A DNA stretch of 64,000 nucleotides from Ricordea florida (Eukaryota; Cnidaria; Anthozoa; Corallimorpharia; Ricordeidae). Under the pieces are notes generated by a model. That model saw only the letters and a program-made list of their open reading frames with translations. It was not told the DNA's origin and did not search any database. Position numbers and translations under genes: made by a program. Shown piece by piece: positions 32,971 to 44,282 of the stretch (positions are counted from its first letter, which is position 1; the number at the start of each line of letters is the position of its first letter). The stretch covers positions 14,159,256-14,223,255 of the forward strand of contig OX453279.1 of NCBI GenBank assembly GCA_949710005.1. Reading direction: 5' to 3'.

Positions 32971-33012
32971 CTCCGACCGGTTTCGTCAGATCATACAGAC
33001 TTCATCAGGGAG
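32971..33012 (-). ncRNA. hammerhead ribozyme, consensus core (Penelope-type)
   Basis: Minus strand reads CUCC (stem I), the perfect core CUGAUGA, stem II beginning AGUC and ending GAC, GAAA, short stem III ACCGGU, cleavage after GUC, then GGAG pairing with CUCC. All conserved core positions that I can check are present. Predicted cleavage falls between plus-strand positions 32974 and 32975. Very short stem III is typical of hammerheads in Penelope-like elements and retrozymes. No Penelope RT/GIY-YIG coding is visible nearby. Confidence 0.72.
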
Positions 33013-34149
33013 TTTGAACAAGATACGTAAAGGAACTTATTTTATACCTATGCTATAGAGAACAAATCACGTTCCAACTAGGGTGCGAACAGCAAAAAAC
33101 ACCTACAGATTCATGGCTAGAAATCGCGGACGCAACGCCCGCGTAACGGCAGAAGGTTTCTACATTACTTAAACAAACATGGTGATTAAATTTACAAACA
33201 AATGTATGGAGTAAAAATTAAATTTGAGGATAGAATAACTCCTGGCGTACCTGCAACGGTTTCCAAGTCTAAATCTGTTAGGAGAAAGTATCCGTACTCC
33301 AACTGTATGAAAGTTATTTCTAAACCAGACCATTAACAGCGTCCTCTTTAAGCATGATTTTAGCTCCACTTTCGCTCTCTTAACCCTTCTATTTCAAGTA
33401 GGAAATTCGTTAAGTAGCAATCTTTCACCGCCGCTCGCCGCGTTCCCATCTGCCTGATTGATTTTTCCAAGTTCATTCCTCAAAGTTAACATCGTGTCAC
33501 AGAAACACAGCGATTTTCAGGTGGTTTGGACACGATTAACAGCGTCCATTTCGGCGATGAAAACCCAAGAATATAAAACTATAAAAATAGAGGCATTTAA
33601 CCGTGAAGTCAGGTAATGGTTACTCGATGTTACACGAAAAAGAACCTCCGTTCTTCACAACATTCTCTCAGTTTAACCTCCATGTTTGGTATCAAAAGAA
33701 AGCTATGAAACCAGGCTTCAAAACTCCGTTGAGAACTGGGGACAGACGCTAAACAGTGTTGTAGGTCAGCGCTCTAAATAGAGGGTCTTTTTACTTCCGG
33801 CGCGGGATGGCGGGAATTTCATTCGTGCGACCGAGTGAAGGATTTCATTATCGAAAACAATTTTAGACGTCCTGAAGGCTTTTGATCGCTGTAAATTTAA
33901 CCACGGATGAAAGACAATGCAGTTGTTCATAATCGACCTCGCGAATAGAACGCTTCCTGGGCCGCCATATTGCTTTTTTCTGATTTTTTTCTGTTATTGT
34001 GGAGAAACCCGCGTGCCGATGTGCGGGCTCAAATGTCCGCAATTTCTGGCCATGTGCGTGCAGGAAATGACTAAAATCCTGCAAATGTGCAATGTTTAAT
34101 TTTGGATCTCACGGATCTAACGTTAAATCCAAAAGAAGATTTCCAGTTT
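33013..34149. other. intron sequence, no gene recognised
   Basis: Likely includes the rest of the hammerhead-bearing repeat and the 5' flank of the Harbinger-like remnant at 34150. No supported gene. Confidence 0.35.
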
Positions 34150-34174
34150 TGATAGACCAGAGCCACAACTATGC

Positions 34175-34960
34175 ATGATCTCAAACCTGGTCTTGAATAA
34201 CTTGCATCCAAAACAGAGCCGTCCTCTTACAGACCTAAACCAAAACTGGTTAAGTCCTCTACAATTGGAAGAATTTACTGTTGCTATTCACAGAAAGGGA
34301 GCAGCCCTTCAAAACGGTTGGGGATTTGTGGATGGCACTGTGAGGCCTGTTTCACATCCAGGACAAGCCAGATATGATTTTAGAAAGTCACAAGAAATTA
34401 AATTTCAATTTGTTGCAGCACCTAGTGGTCTTGTTGCTCATTTATTTGGGCCAGTTGAAAGGAAGAGGCATGATAGTGCAATGCTGGCCAGGCCTGCAGT
34501 GCCGAACCAACCACAACAGTATTCATTTGACACCAATAGGGACTCACTTTGTTTTTATGGTGACCCAGCCTACCCACTACGCATACACAAGGGCCTTTCA
34601 AAGGAGCTCATTTTTAACATCTCTTCAAGCATGGAATAAGTCTATGAGTGAAGTGCGAGTTTCAGTGGAATAAGTTCTTGGCGACATGGCAAACTATTTT
34701 AAATTTCTAGATTTTAAAAAAAAATTCTAAAGATCAGTTTAAGTGCAGTTGGTAAGTTGTACATAGTGTACACCCTCCTACATGATTCACGTGTCTGTTC
34801 TAATGGTTCTAATACAGCAGCATATTTTGGAATTTCATCTCCAGTAGTTGAAGACTATTTTCATCGACGTGCACTAGAAAGAATAGGCAATGAAAAATTC
34901 GCTCGTATATCAAACTTTCAAACAAAAGTTGTTAACATTGGTCACATTGAATGATAAAAT
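34175..34960 (+). pseudogene. Harbinger-like DDE_Tnp_4 transposase remnant
   Basis: 34175-34639 encodes GWGFVDGTVRPVSHPGQARY (first catalytic Asp), HLFGPVERKRHDSAML and LCFYGDPAYPL (second Asp). After a frameshift near 34625 the reading continues with MSEVRVSVE (catalytic Glu) and FGISSPVVEDYF. The N-terminal HTH part is not readable. This subfamily differs from the 15966 element in the DGTVRP motif. Stops and shifts make it inactive. Confidence 0.8.
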
Positions 34961-35334
34961 TCAATGGTAAACTGACTTGGAACAAAAGTAGGAACAAAAA
35001 ACTTATTCACCTCTATAGCTTTGTAGCCGTTTGTATTAGTTAATTGAGGTACGTTTTGTAAGAAGCTAAAAGGAGATAGGCAAACCGACTTTATCTTTTA
35101 TGTGTTTCCAACATGACTTGCAAAGATTCTCTCTTCGTTTCGTAATTTGCATTAACACAAATATAAAAAACAAATATGTAATCATAGATTTCTGTGGTTC
35201 AAATCACCTCAGATATTACCTGATAAATGGTTCATAACAAGTGAAGAATAACGTTTTTCCTTTGCTTATGTAAATAACAACATTCTTGTACAAAATCTGA
35301 AGCAAATATCAGAGAAGATAAACATTTGTTCTAA

Positions 35335-35520
35335 TTACTTGTCTACAATCCTTTTAATGAGTTCCATCATTGTCAATGTCTGTTGTTGCTGCTGAGTAAT
35401 GCTTGTATTCAGTTGCAGAAACTGTTGGATCAGCTGTTGCATGTTGGTAAAGTTACATCTGCAGTTCCAACTCTTTTCTCTTCACTTGTAGTTTCTCATG
35501 CTTGAGTTCTTTGTCTTATT
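35335..35520 (-). pseudogene. C-terminal end of Harbinger accessory protein
   Basis: Minus-strand coding LKHEKLQVKRKELELQM, a stop, then HATADPTVSAT or, in the shifted frame, NMQQLIQQFLQLNTSITQQQQQTL and MMELIKRIVDK before TAA (35337-35335). The coiled-coil, Gln-rich end is typical of Myb/SANT-like accessory proteins of Harbinger elements. The DNA-binding part is missing. Confidence 0.5.
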
Positions 35521-35640
35521 ATGCTTTTTGTTTTAAGCCATAGTATGTGACCCACTAGCTCTCTTTTTTTACTACCGCTTTGATTTCCATCCTCTTACAT
35601 ACATAAGTTCTTTCTTGCGAAACCCTTCAACAGGGCTTTT

Positions 35641-37140
35641 CAGTCGCAAGGTTAACTATTAAGAAAACTTATTTACCATAATTTAATTAATTTCAAAATA
35701 TATTCAAAATTATTTAAAATGTATACAAAATTACTTCGCATGAAACATATTATTAAAAAGCGTCCGCTTAAAACTATCAAGTTCTTTAGTGTTCTTAATG
35801 TTGTCGCCTAGCCCACTCCATGCCCTTGGACCCCGAAAGTAGAATGCCGTTTGTCCGATTAACAGTCTACATCGGGGGACCAAAAAATTGTTCCATCCCC
35901 TTGTGTTCCTGTTGTAAACTGCTGAACGTTTAACAAAATATTTTCTTAAATGATCTGGAGCTAAGCCGATACACATTTGTAGACTTAAGTCATTAAATAA
36001 AACCTTCTCAGTAACATCTAACTATCCAAGAGACCTCCGTCCCTGAGAGATATGATCAAACTTCCTTAAACCTAATACAACCCTGGCAGCAAAATTTTGT
36101 GCCAGTTGCAGTTTGTCTAGATTACTGAAGAACAATAAAATAGTTTGCTGAAAACAAAGCTATTTATAAGTAATAAAAGTGTTTTCTTGTCTAAAAGGTG
36201 TTTAATTCTACTTATCTGTACTAACTGGTGCATGCAACTAGAGGCTGCTTTAGTGATATGTACATCGTAGGTAAGATATTGAATAATAGATACCCCGAGA
36301 TCCTTAGCAAACGAGACTGGTGAGATAGGTTTGCCTAATGGAGATAGAGATATGAGGTAGCCTCTTAAGAAGTTGTGTTGAGCCAACAACACTAATTTTG
36401 TCTTCCCATGGTATATAAGTAGAGAATTCTTTGCACACCGTTTACTGATGTTCCTATGATCTTGGTTTACGGGTCTAGCACTTGATGAGTCTGATACAGA
36501 AAATTCAGAGTGCAATTGACTATTATCGACATACGCAGCTGCTTGACTATGGGTAATAACACTGATCAAATTAAATTTTTAATGTAAATGGTAAAAAGCA
36601 CAGGACCCAAGATTGACCCTTAAGGTACTCCGTTTGTTAAGGATAGCAGTTCTAAAACTGAATCTTGGTATCGTACTCTTTGATATCTACTGGATAGGTA
36701 GCTACTAAACCAGAACGTTACTTATGGTCGAAAGAAGCGACATCCATTCCAGCATAGTTTGTCGTTGGTCTGAATGGCTTTCTTTGCCAACGATCCCTGG
36801 TCTTCATGAGTTGCTTTATTTCTGGTGTTACAAAAGGATTAGATCGGGACTTGATCTTAATACGTTTGATGGGCGCGTGCTGATCCAGCACATTCAAGAA
36901 AAGAGAATTGAATGACGCTTGAGAGTCAATGTCACCAAAGACGTATACCATATGCCACGGAACAAGAGGGAGATCTTTGCAAAAGCTATCGGTTACGTAC
37001 CCGGAATAGCCTCCTGTAGTGACGTATTTGGATTTGAGTTTAGGGTGACTTATCCTTAGTGTAACTTCAATTAGGTTGTGATCACTTATTGAGGACATAA
37101 TAACTGAGCAAGACTCCGTTAGTGTAGGATCGGTAGTCAT
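35641..37140 (-). mobile_element. CR1/L2-like LINE, deleted and truncated
   Basis: Minus strand. The endonuclease C-terminus (SISDHNLIEVTLRI) and linker (APIKRIKIKSRSNPFVTPEIK) are at 37140-36718. A jump follows into RT (VP.GSILGPVLFTIYI near 36610, then AAAYVDNSQLHSEFS, a mutated Y-[AV]-DD motif, near 36530) and thumb (36450-36117). The C-terminus is at 35976-35731 (RGWNNFLVPRC, GPRAWSGLGDNIK). The first half of the RT is deleted and the catalytic DD is changed to DN. Confidence 0.8.
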
Positions 37141-37189
37141 ATTGACATCAATTGGCGAGCGCTTTGTTTCTCTTCATTTCTATGTGAAC

Positions 37190-37547
37190 TTTCTTTTAAG
37201 GTTTCAAGTGACCTCTTTCTCATTTCTTCAGCTTTTTTTCTTTTTCTTTTTCCTTTTCTTTCTTTCAGCAGCATTGTCAGATTAATGAAAAAACTGTATA
37301 ATCTCTCCCATTAGCTGTTCTATTTCGGTTTCTTCTTTAGGGGCAATTCCTGATGCTTGGTCCTCCTCCCTGACTTTTCTTTTGTGTATTTTTCCATTGT
37401 CCCATTTTGATCTCGGCATGATCTCGCTGGGTTCACTAAATGCATTGATTGTAAGAGAGAGTTTTTCCCAATCTTCTTCCCTCTCAGTTGATCCTTTTTT
37501 ATGGTTCCAAGGCGCTATAAGCATCATCTCCCGAAGCATTGGGAGGT
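37190..37547 (-). pseudogene. Myb/SANT-like protein gene, 3' part
   Basis: Minus strand: LREMMLIAPWNHKKGSTERE, then EEDWEKLSLTINAFSEP, an RKVREEDQASGIAP block and a Lys-rich tail ending about 37190. This matches a Myb/SANT-like DNA-binding family common beside cnidarian transposons (pattern: EREGVLI.PF, W..I...LN, R...EE.ASGI.P). The first helix, KWTEEHDLLI, lies 8.2 kb away at 45770-45815. The gene is split by the large inverted-repeat element between 37548 and 45765. Confidence 0.6.
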
Positions 37548-38612
37548 TGTCTGCGTAAGAGCGGATAAGGAAATTTCGGACCTTTTCCGATTTGGCTGAT
37601 TTTTTCAGTGAAAGTCAGCCATTATGTCCCATGTACAAATATCACATTTGTTTGGATCAATTCGATTTATTTCATTTTTTTTTGCGAGGTGGTTTCCAAG
37701 ACAACCTCAAAGTTACCCGATTTGCCTTCCGACACTCTCAGATTTGGGGCCTGCCAAATTAAAACGTTTTCACGAAACAAGCTGAATGTTTCACATATTC
37801 AAGTTTAATTTCTCCTTAGTACTTGACATCTACTACAGGAAAACTTTGAACAATTTTGACCGAACAAAAAGGCTTTGAAGATAACCTTTGTCACAATACA
37901 AAATAAGCGAAACGTGACATACCTTCAGTTGGGTAGTATTTTTTTTCCAAAGTGGCACCTAGGTTAAGGTAAACTGAATCATGACACGAAAGTACTAAGG
38001 CCAGACTAGTGATTTACAGAATAAAATCTGTGGGCACTCTACGCCTTGCGTTGTAGGAAATTGCGCTAAATTGCCAAATCTGCGCCATTGTGTGTACGCT
38101 TACATTTCGGCGGTACGAACGATAGGCTATTGTCCAACTAAAAACGCTTTGGAACATAAGACAACATCAACAAATCTTTGGCCGTAGTTTAATTAAGCGA
38201 CTTTGAAAAGATCATTTTTCTCCGAATTGTCGTGATGCGCAGACCTGGCTCTCAGTCTGTAATGAAGAAATGCGAAAAATGAGTATTTCTCCTTTCACGT
38301 GTTCTTTTACATACTCCATGCGGGTCTAGTGGGGGCGAGGAGAGCCATGTTTTACTCTCCGAGCTTAAATCAGATGTTTCCGCGCATCTTGCTAGCTGCC
38401 ACTTGTCAAAATGAGATATTAATTAAGCCGAACTTATCATCGCAAGACCTGGAGTTCGAGGATTTTCGCCAACTCAGCTTGCTGACATGACCATCTGCAC
38501 AGACACCTATTGGGAGGCATAGATATCGGCGAGCACAGAAGTCATGCCAATACCCTACCCATACTGGGAAAATTGTTTGTGTGGCGGGAAAGAATGTAAT
38601 ACACCTCAAATC
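37548..38612 (+). repeat. left long terminal inverted repeat
   Basis: 1,065 bp, inverted match to 44283-45765 along its whole length except that the right arm has an extra block of about 430 bp at 44700-45130. Inner border at CACCTCAAATC. Open frames inside (for example 38406-38879 minus) are by-products; this arm shows no conserved protein motif. Confidence 0.85.
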
Positions 38613-38789
38613 GGCTGGCAAAATATGTATTTTATTGGTATGTAATTCATGGTAGCCACCGTATAATCTCCCTGGGGGAGTAGGGGGCAGGGAGGAGGGA
38701 GAGTAGGAGGAGAGGGAGTGGGATGGTGGCCTAACATGAATTGTATGCCCTTTTATTTGGCGAGGTCGCAACTGTGGGACACTAAGGCT

Positions 38790-39037
38790 GCATTCATTAT
38801 GTATACTATGGGGGGGGGGGGTTGGTGGGGTGGGGGTTAGAGGATTTTTTAGGACTGCAATATTTTCAGATTCCCCCAAATCACGACCAATTTTTTATGA
38901 ATTCCCCCACTTGCTCAGAAGGAGGAACATGCCCTCCCCCCTCTAGATGACAAAGATGATTAGGATGAGAATGATCATTACATTTATAATGATAATGATT
39001 GACAATATATACATAATTATTAGGCCTTATTAAATAC

Positions 39038-39073
<36 letters not shown>

Positions 39074-39260
39074 CAATTGTGGAAAACGAGGACGGACAAC
39101 TTCGAGCGAAAAAAATATATACAGTAAAAAATCTAAAAAAGTTTAAAAATTTAATAATATATATATAATATAAATTGTAAAAGTTGATTAATCGTAAAAC
39201 AGTGCTCAATACGTGAACGTAGAGCGAAGTAGTTGCTGCGGGAGAAAAAAACACACAAAC
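38790..39260. repeat. G-tract, (TA)n microsatellite and AT-rich repeat
   Basis: G-tract at about 38811-38822, a (TA)n run at about 39040-39070, then an AT-rich block with GTAAAACAGTGCTCAATACG, which looks like a recurrent interspersed repeat of this genome. No gene. Confidence 0.5.
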
Positions 39261-39289
39261 AAACTACGGGTTTATCCCTACAAGCCTAG

Positions 39290-40103
39290 TTTCGTGATTG
39301 CCCACTCATCAGGGGCCCCGAGATGTTCGCAAATATTGAAAAAATCGCAAATATAACAAGGATTTTTCTTGCTAGCTAAAAACACCAATGACAAATATCG
39401 CAAAAATCGCAAAAATAACAAATTTAACAAAATTCTAGTGTTAGAAATAGAAGAAACCAAGAAGGGCCCCGAAATGTCCGCAATTATTGCAAAAATCGCA
39501 AAAGTAACAAGGATTTTTCTTGCTAGCTAAAAACACCAATGACAAATATCGCAAAAATCGCAAAAATAACAAATTTAACAAAATTCTAGTGTTAGAAATA
39601 GAAGAAACCAAGAAGGGCCCCGAAATGTCCGCAATTATTGCAAAAATCGCAAAAGTAACAAGGATTTTTCTTGCTAGCTAAAAACACCGTGACAAGTATC
39701 GCAAATAGAGTAAAAGTAACAAATGTAACAAAATTCTAGTCTTAGAAAAAGAAGAAACGAAGAAGGGCCCCCGAAATGTCCGCAATTATCGCAAAAGTAG
39801 CAAAGATTTTTTTTGCTAGCTTAAAACACCCGTGACAAATATCGCAAAAATCGCAAAAATAACAAATGTAACAAAATTCTACACTTAGTAAAGGGGAAAA
39901 TCAAGAAAGGCCCCGAAATGTCCGCAATTATCGGAAAAATCGCAAAAGTAACAAAGTTTTTTCTTGCAAGCTGAAAACACCCCTGACAAATATCGCCAGA
40001 ATCGCAAAAATAACAAATTGAACAAAATTCCTGATTTAGAAAGAAAAGAAGCCAAGAAGGGTCCCGAAATGTCCGCAAATTCGCAAAAATCGCAAAAGTA
40101 TAA
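39290..40103 (+). repeat. 151 bp minisatellite array, forward orientation
   Basis: Units starting GGCCCCGAAATGTCCGCAAT begin at 39314, 39465, 39616, 39766, 39909 and 40060 (spacing 143-151 bp). Each holds GCAAAAATCGCAAAAATAAC and TTTTTCTTGCTAGCTAAAAA. About 5.3 units. Inverted copies follow at 40900-41640. Confidence 0.9.
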
Positions 40104-40104
40104 T

Positions 40105-40899
40105 GCCTGTTTTCTTTCCCCCAATGTGCTATTCTTGATATTTTGGAACGATGGTTGCGGTGGGTTCTTGGGCATGAAAGTTCTGCTACCACCCCCTTTT
40201 ATTGCTTAAAATTTGCCCCCTTCTGTGGGCGGCACTCCTTATGCATTGTAGCTGTATGTTGATGGAAGAACGAAACATACACAGATTGATAGTATAGCGT
40301 TTTGGTACTGTCAGTAATTATAAATAGTGTCACGTTTGTAACTGATGATTTCATTTTCGCGAAAATGGAACGCATTACAAAAATACTGGGCAAGAACGTA
40401 TCCCAGTTAAGATAATCATTACTGTTAGGGAAAAACAGTGATGCGCGGGTGTTCTTGGCCCCTTTCTTGCCCTTCAACAATTCTTGCCTAATTCTTGTTA
40501 CTCTAGCGCAATTTGTGGCATTTTGCCATATTTGGTACTAAATCGTCTCACATGGCAGTAAAATTCTTGTTACTTTCGGCAATCCCTGTTTCAAAAACTA
40601 TGGGTATTGCACCGCAACATTCATGTATAATGCGCGGATCTTATGACCCGTTTACTTTTCCCCCAATCTGCTATTCTTGATATTTTGGAACGATTGTTAA
40701 CCACCCCCTTTTATTGCTGAAAATTTGCCCCCTTCTGTGAGCGACACTCCTTTCTATACATTGTAGCTGTATGTTGATGGAAGAACGAAGCATACACAAA
40801 TTGATATTTTAGTATTTTGCTACTGTCAGTTATTTTAAATAGTGTCATGTTTGTAACTGATGATTTCATTTTCGCGAAAAATGGAGAGCATTACAAAAT
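40105..40899 (+). repeat. spacer with a 280 bp direct duplication
   Basis: Two direct copies: about 40113-40396 and 40661-40919. Both have CTATTCTTGATATTTTGGAA, TGTAGCTGTATGTTGATGGA and GTAACTGATGATTTCATTTT in order. They lie between the two inverted arrays. Confidence 0.85.
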
Positions 40900-41640
40900 T
40901 ACTGGACAAGAACGTTGCGAAATTTGCGGACATCTCGAAGCCCTTTTTGACCTTTCCTCTTTCCACGTGTAGAATTTTGTAAAATTTGTTATTCTTGCAA
41001 TTTTTGCCATATTTATTTCTCAGTCTTTTCACGTAGTAAGAAAAATTCTTGTTGCTTTTGAGATTTTTGCGAAATTTGCGGACATCTCCAGCCCTTCTTG
41101 ACCTTTTCTCTTTCTAATTGAAGTATATCGTTAAATTTGTTATTCTTGCTATTTTTGCCATATTTGTTGCTCAATCTTTTCTCATAGCATGAAGAATTCT
41201 TGTTACTTTTGCGATTTTTGCGATATTTGCGGACATTTCGGGTCGTTCTTGGCTTCTTTTGTTTCTAAGTCTTGATTCTTGTTAGATTTGTTATTTTTGC
41301 GGTTACGTTTGTTATTTTTGCGATAATTGTGATATTTGTCATTGGTGTTTTTAGCGCACAAGAAATATCCTTGTTACTTTCGCGGTTTGTGCGATATTTG
41401 CGGACATTTCGGGGTCCTTCTTGGCTTCTTTTATTTCTGAGTCTTGATTCTTGTTAGATTTGTTATTTTTGCGATTTTTGCGATATTTGTTACGGGTGGT
41501 TTTAGCTAGCAAGAACAATCCTTGTTACTTTTGCAATTTTTGCGGACATGTCGGGGTCCTTATTGGCTTCTTTTGTTTCTAAGTCTTGATTCTTGTTAGA
41601 TTTGTTATTTTTGCGATTTTTGCGATATTTGTAAGTGATT
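40900..41640 (-). repeat. minisatellite array, inverted orientation
   Basis: Reverse-complement units of the 39290 array: TTTGCGGACAT blocks occur at about 40926, 41078, 41229, 41401 and 41543 (spacing 142-172 bp). With the forward array this gives a palindrome with arms of about 0.75-0.8 kb. Confidence 0.9.
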
Positions 41641-41761
41641 TTCTGACAATTTTTTCTCAACTATTTCTTTTGCGACAATTGCGAAAAAAATTTGCTAGCA
41701 AATTTTTGCTAACAAGATCGATCCTGGACATAAGTGGGCCAACCAGGATAAAGCAACATCG

Positions 41762-41937
41762 CATGGAGGACTTTTCTACTGATTTAAGTGTTAGTACTAA
41801 CGGGAATGGAATTGTAGAAGTATTGGGACGATCAAGAAGTATGTCAACGTTTACTTGTAAATATGGAGGCGCCTGCCGTGACGGAGAACCATCAAGATTA
41901 CAATGTAAGAAAGTCATTAAAGGGTTCGAAAAGGGTA
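41762..41937 (+). pseudogene. exon-like N-terminal piece, probably Helitron-associated
   Basis: Open frame MEDFSTDLSVSTNG... with FTCKYGGACRDGEPSRLQCK and a donor GG|gtaagt at its end (about 41936). It sits directly upstream of the Helitron-like remains and on the same strand, so it may be their first exon. There is no recognised domain beyond the Cys-containing stretch. Confidence 0.35.
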
Positions 41938-42229
41938 AGTCATGAAGAAAATGTATTAAGCGTTATATTATATACAATACACCACAAGCCTTTACAATGA
42001 AAAGTTTTCTGTCTGTTGATTTCCGAATTTACCTTGAAGTGAACTAGATTGTGTTGAAGGAGACATGTTGGAAAAGATAGACTTACCTGTTTTGCTTACT
42101 GTTGTGTGACTCATCATATTTACATTGTAAAAAGAAGAAGTTATAAGGATAAAAACACAAATGTATTGCTGTATTAATGATGGCAAGTGTGATTCAGCCT
42201 GTTAAGTGCGACCCTGAATATATATGGAC

Positions 42230-43620
42230 TTGCTGTAATCAGTTGTGGTATAGATTACCAGTTACAAATTGTGATTATAACAAATACACTAAGTCAGTGC
42301 ACCAAAAATTTACTAGCTGTATGCATAACTGATAAAACTAGTGTAGAAAATATGGAATGGGTTTGGCCAACCTGCCATTCAAACCTACGTGTAAGCAATG
42401 AGAAGTTACCAATCTGTTCTGAGTGTTGTCCAATACATGTGTGTCTGTTCTAAGGCTACCAAAATGTGATTTCCTGTGAAACTAGAATGCCTAAATAGAG
42501 GTGGAGAATTATCTCTAATGAGAGCAATGTTGTTAATGTACCAGCTGATGTGAATTTAGTTGTTAACACTCTACCTACACCTATAAATGAATTATAAGCA
42601 ATTCCTATCAAATTGAAAAGAAAATTAAGTCACAAGCACCGTTATAAGTTTCAAAGTGTGTTGAAACCAGTGAACTCTTTTAAAATGAGCATATACTGAT
42701 AAGTCGAGATGTGGCTGAATAATATGTAAATAGCGCAGCTATAAATGAGCACGATGATTGGAAAGAGTTTCAAAACTCCAGGACTGAACAAATAGATGCA
42801 CCAGGGAATCTGTCGAAGAACGTGCCAAGACAACTGAGCAATTGAAGCTATTATTACTGATTCTAGAAAGGATGATATTGATGATGGATAGTGCAAAGTC
42901 GAGGACTGCCATTCAGGTGCCTTAGATACTTTTATTGTAAGAACCAGATGTCACTGAAAATGTTGAAAAGATCATTAGGTTTGCTCCAGGTGAAGGAAAC
43001 AGACCTTTAGTGGTATTTATGGACAAAGAATCTAAATGCATATCATTTCCTACAATTTACTGTTGACAAACCAGAGCTGATAACCAAGAAAGAACAACAT
43101 CTGTGCATTATGGTACAGTATGCAAAGGACTAAGATGTATGACTTGCCCAGTCAGTACCTAACATCTTGTAGAAATTAAGAAAATTTCAAATTCAGCAAA
43201 TTCATAAGACTGCAAGTATTTCTTTAAGAAAGTGTAACACCAAAGGGAAGAAATATACTACTGATGACCTAAAATCAGATGATAATGTAAATAAACTAAA
43301 CTTGATGAAGGATTGAGAGTCTTAAGGGTTTTAAGATCATCACTAACGTACTTTGCAAAAAGGCAAGAAAGACTTGTTTGGTATGATTCGTCAGCTGGGC
43401 AATTCTGCATGGTTTTGTTCATTATCAGGTAGAGAATCAAGGTGGATATCTCTGTTGAAAACATTGAATAGACTTGTAGACAACAAAAACTATAATGATG
43501 ATAAAATTAACAATGCCATGGCAGCAAAAGTCAGACCTTATTCAGGACCCTGCTACATGTGTTAGAAACTTTTAACACACAGACAGTGAGCAGCAGGATA
43601 CCAGAATTACATTTGGTTTT
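42230..43620 (+). pseudogene. Helitron Rep/helicase-like N-terminal region, decayed
   Basis: Plus-strand fragments in alternating frames: EWVWPTCHSNLRVSNEKLP (Cys-containing), NVVNVPADVNLVVNTLP, IPIKLKRKLSHKHRYKFQSV, then a long acidic stretch, an APGEGNRP-type block near 42985, and IRQLGNSAWFCSLSGRESRW with LLKTLNRL. The order matches the N-terminal part of cnidarian Helitron proteins (DUF6570/Helitron_like_N type). The Rep HUH motif and the helicase are not present before the right inverted repeat. There are many stops. Confidence 0.65.
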
Positions 43621-44282
43621 GGCTCCATTTAATCCTGTACCTTAATGTTATCAAGTTTTTTAACAACTGTATGCTTGCCACCTGCCTTATAACTGATGCC
43701 GATGCCTAATGTAGTCAAATGATTGGCATCATGTACTCACTGTATGTTTATTTCAAGCTACTCAGCTCCCTGGTCACTTTTATGTTGTGATTATAGATTA
43801 GTAAAATTATCTACAAAGTTTATTCAGTCACAACTATGAAAAAACACTGCGTTAATTTTAAAATTATTTCTTTTTTCTCTATTTTGTATACGTATCCACG
43901 AGTTCACCTCAGTTCTACTTTGATTTGTAGTTAGGGTTATTGTTAAGGTGTCTACCAATTCAAATATTTCTGTATTTTCTCAGTTTATCCTTTTTCAGTA
44001 TGTTTGTATAATACTAGAATTTGTTTATTTATCATCGCTGCTGATACTGGAAGAATGTAATTCATGGCTTGCTCAGCTTGCTCACTGGTTTTGTAATAGA
44101 TAGGCCATGGCCAGCGCCATCACAAGTGACATAGTACTTTTCACTGACTTGACTCCATATAATAATACATTCTTAGGAAACGTACCGTGTTTGCATCGCG
44201 AAACAAACAAAAAAAACCCCACACCCTAGACCCTCTGAAAATAAAACGGTTTTTTTTCATCCAGGTGACTGTAATTGTATAA

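Larger units (their letters stand above)
34150..35640. mobile_element. second PIF/Harbinger-like remnant
   Basis: A plus-strand DDE transposase remnant (34175-34960) and a minus-strand coiled-coil protein end (35520-35335) converge, the same gene layout as the Harbinger at 15966. Terminal repeats were not identified, so the limits are approximate. Confidence 0.65.

Noticed and set aside
38690..38830. G-rich stretch as a G-quadruplex regulatory element
   Set aside because: It is a low-complexity tract within the transposon interior; nothing ties it to a gene.
39290..40103. CRISPR-like regular array
   Set aside because: Units are 151 bp and homologous throughout, with no short repeat/unique spacer pattern; the host is a eukaryote.
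39821..41945. Long open frames on both strands across the minisatellite region
   Set aside because: They are translations of the 151 bp repeat units (repeated F-A-I-F and N-K-I phrases) in both orientations, with no protein family; repeat by-products.
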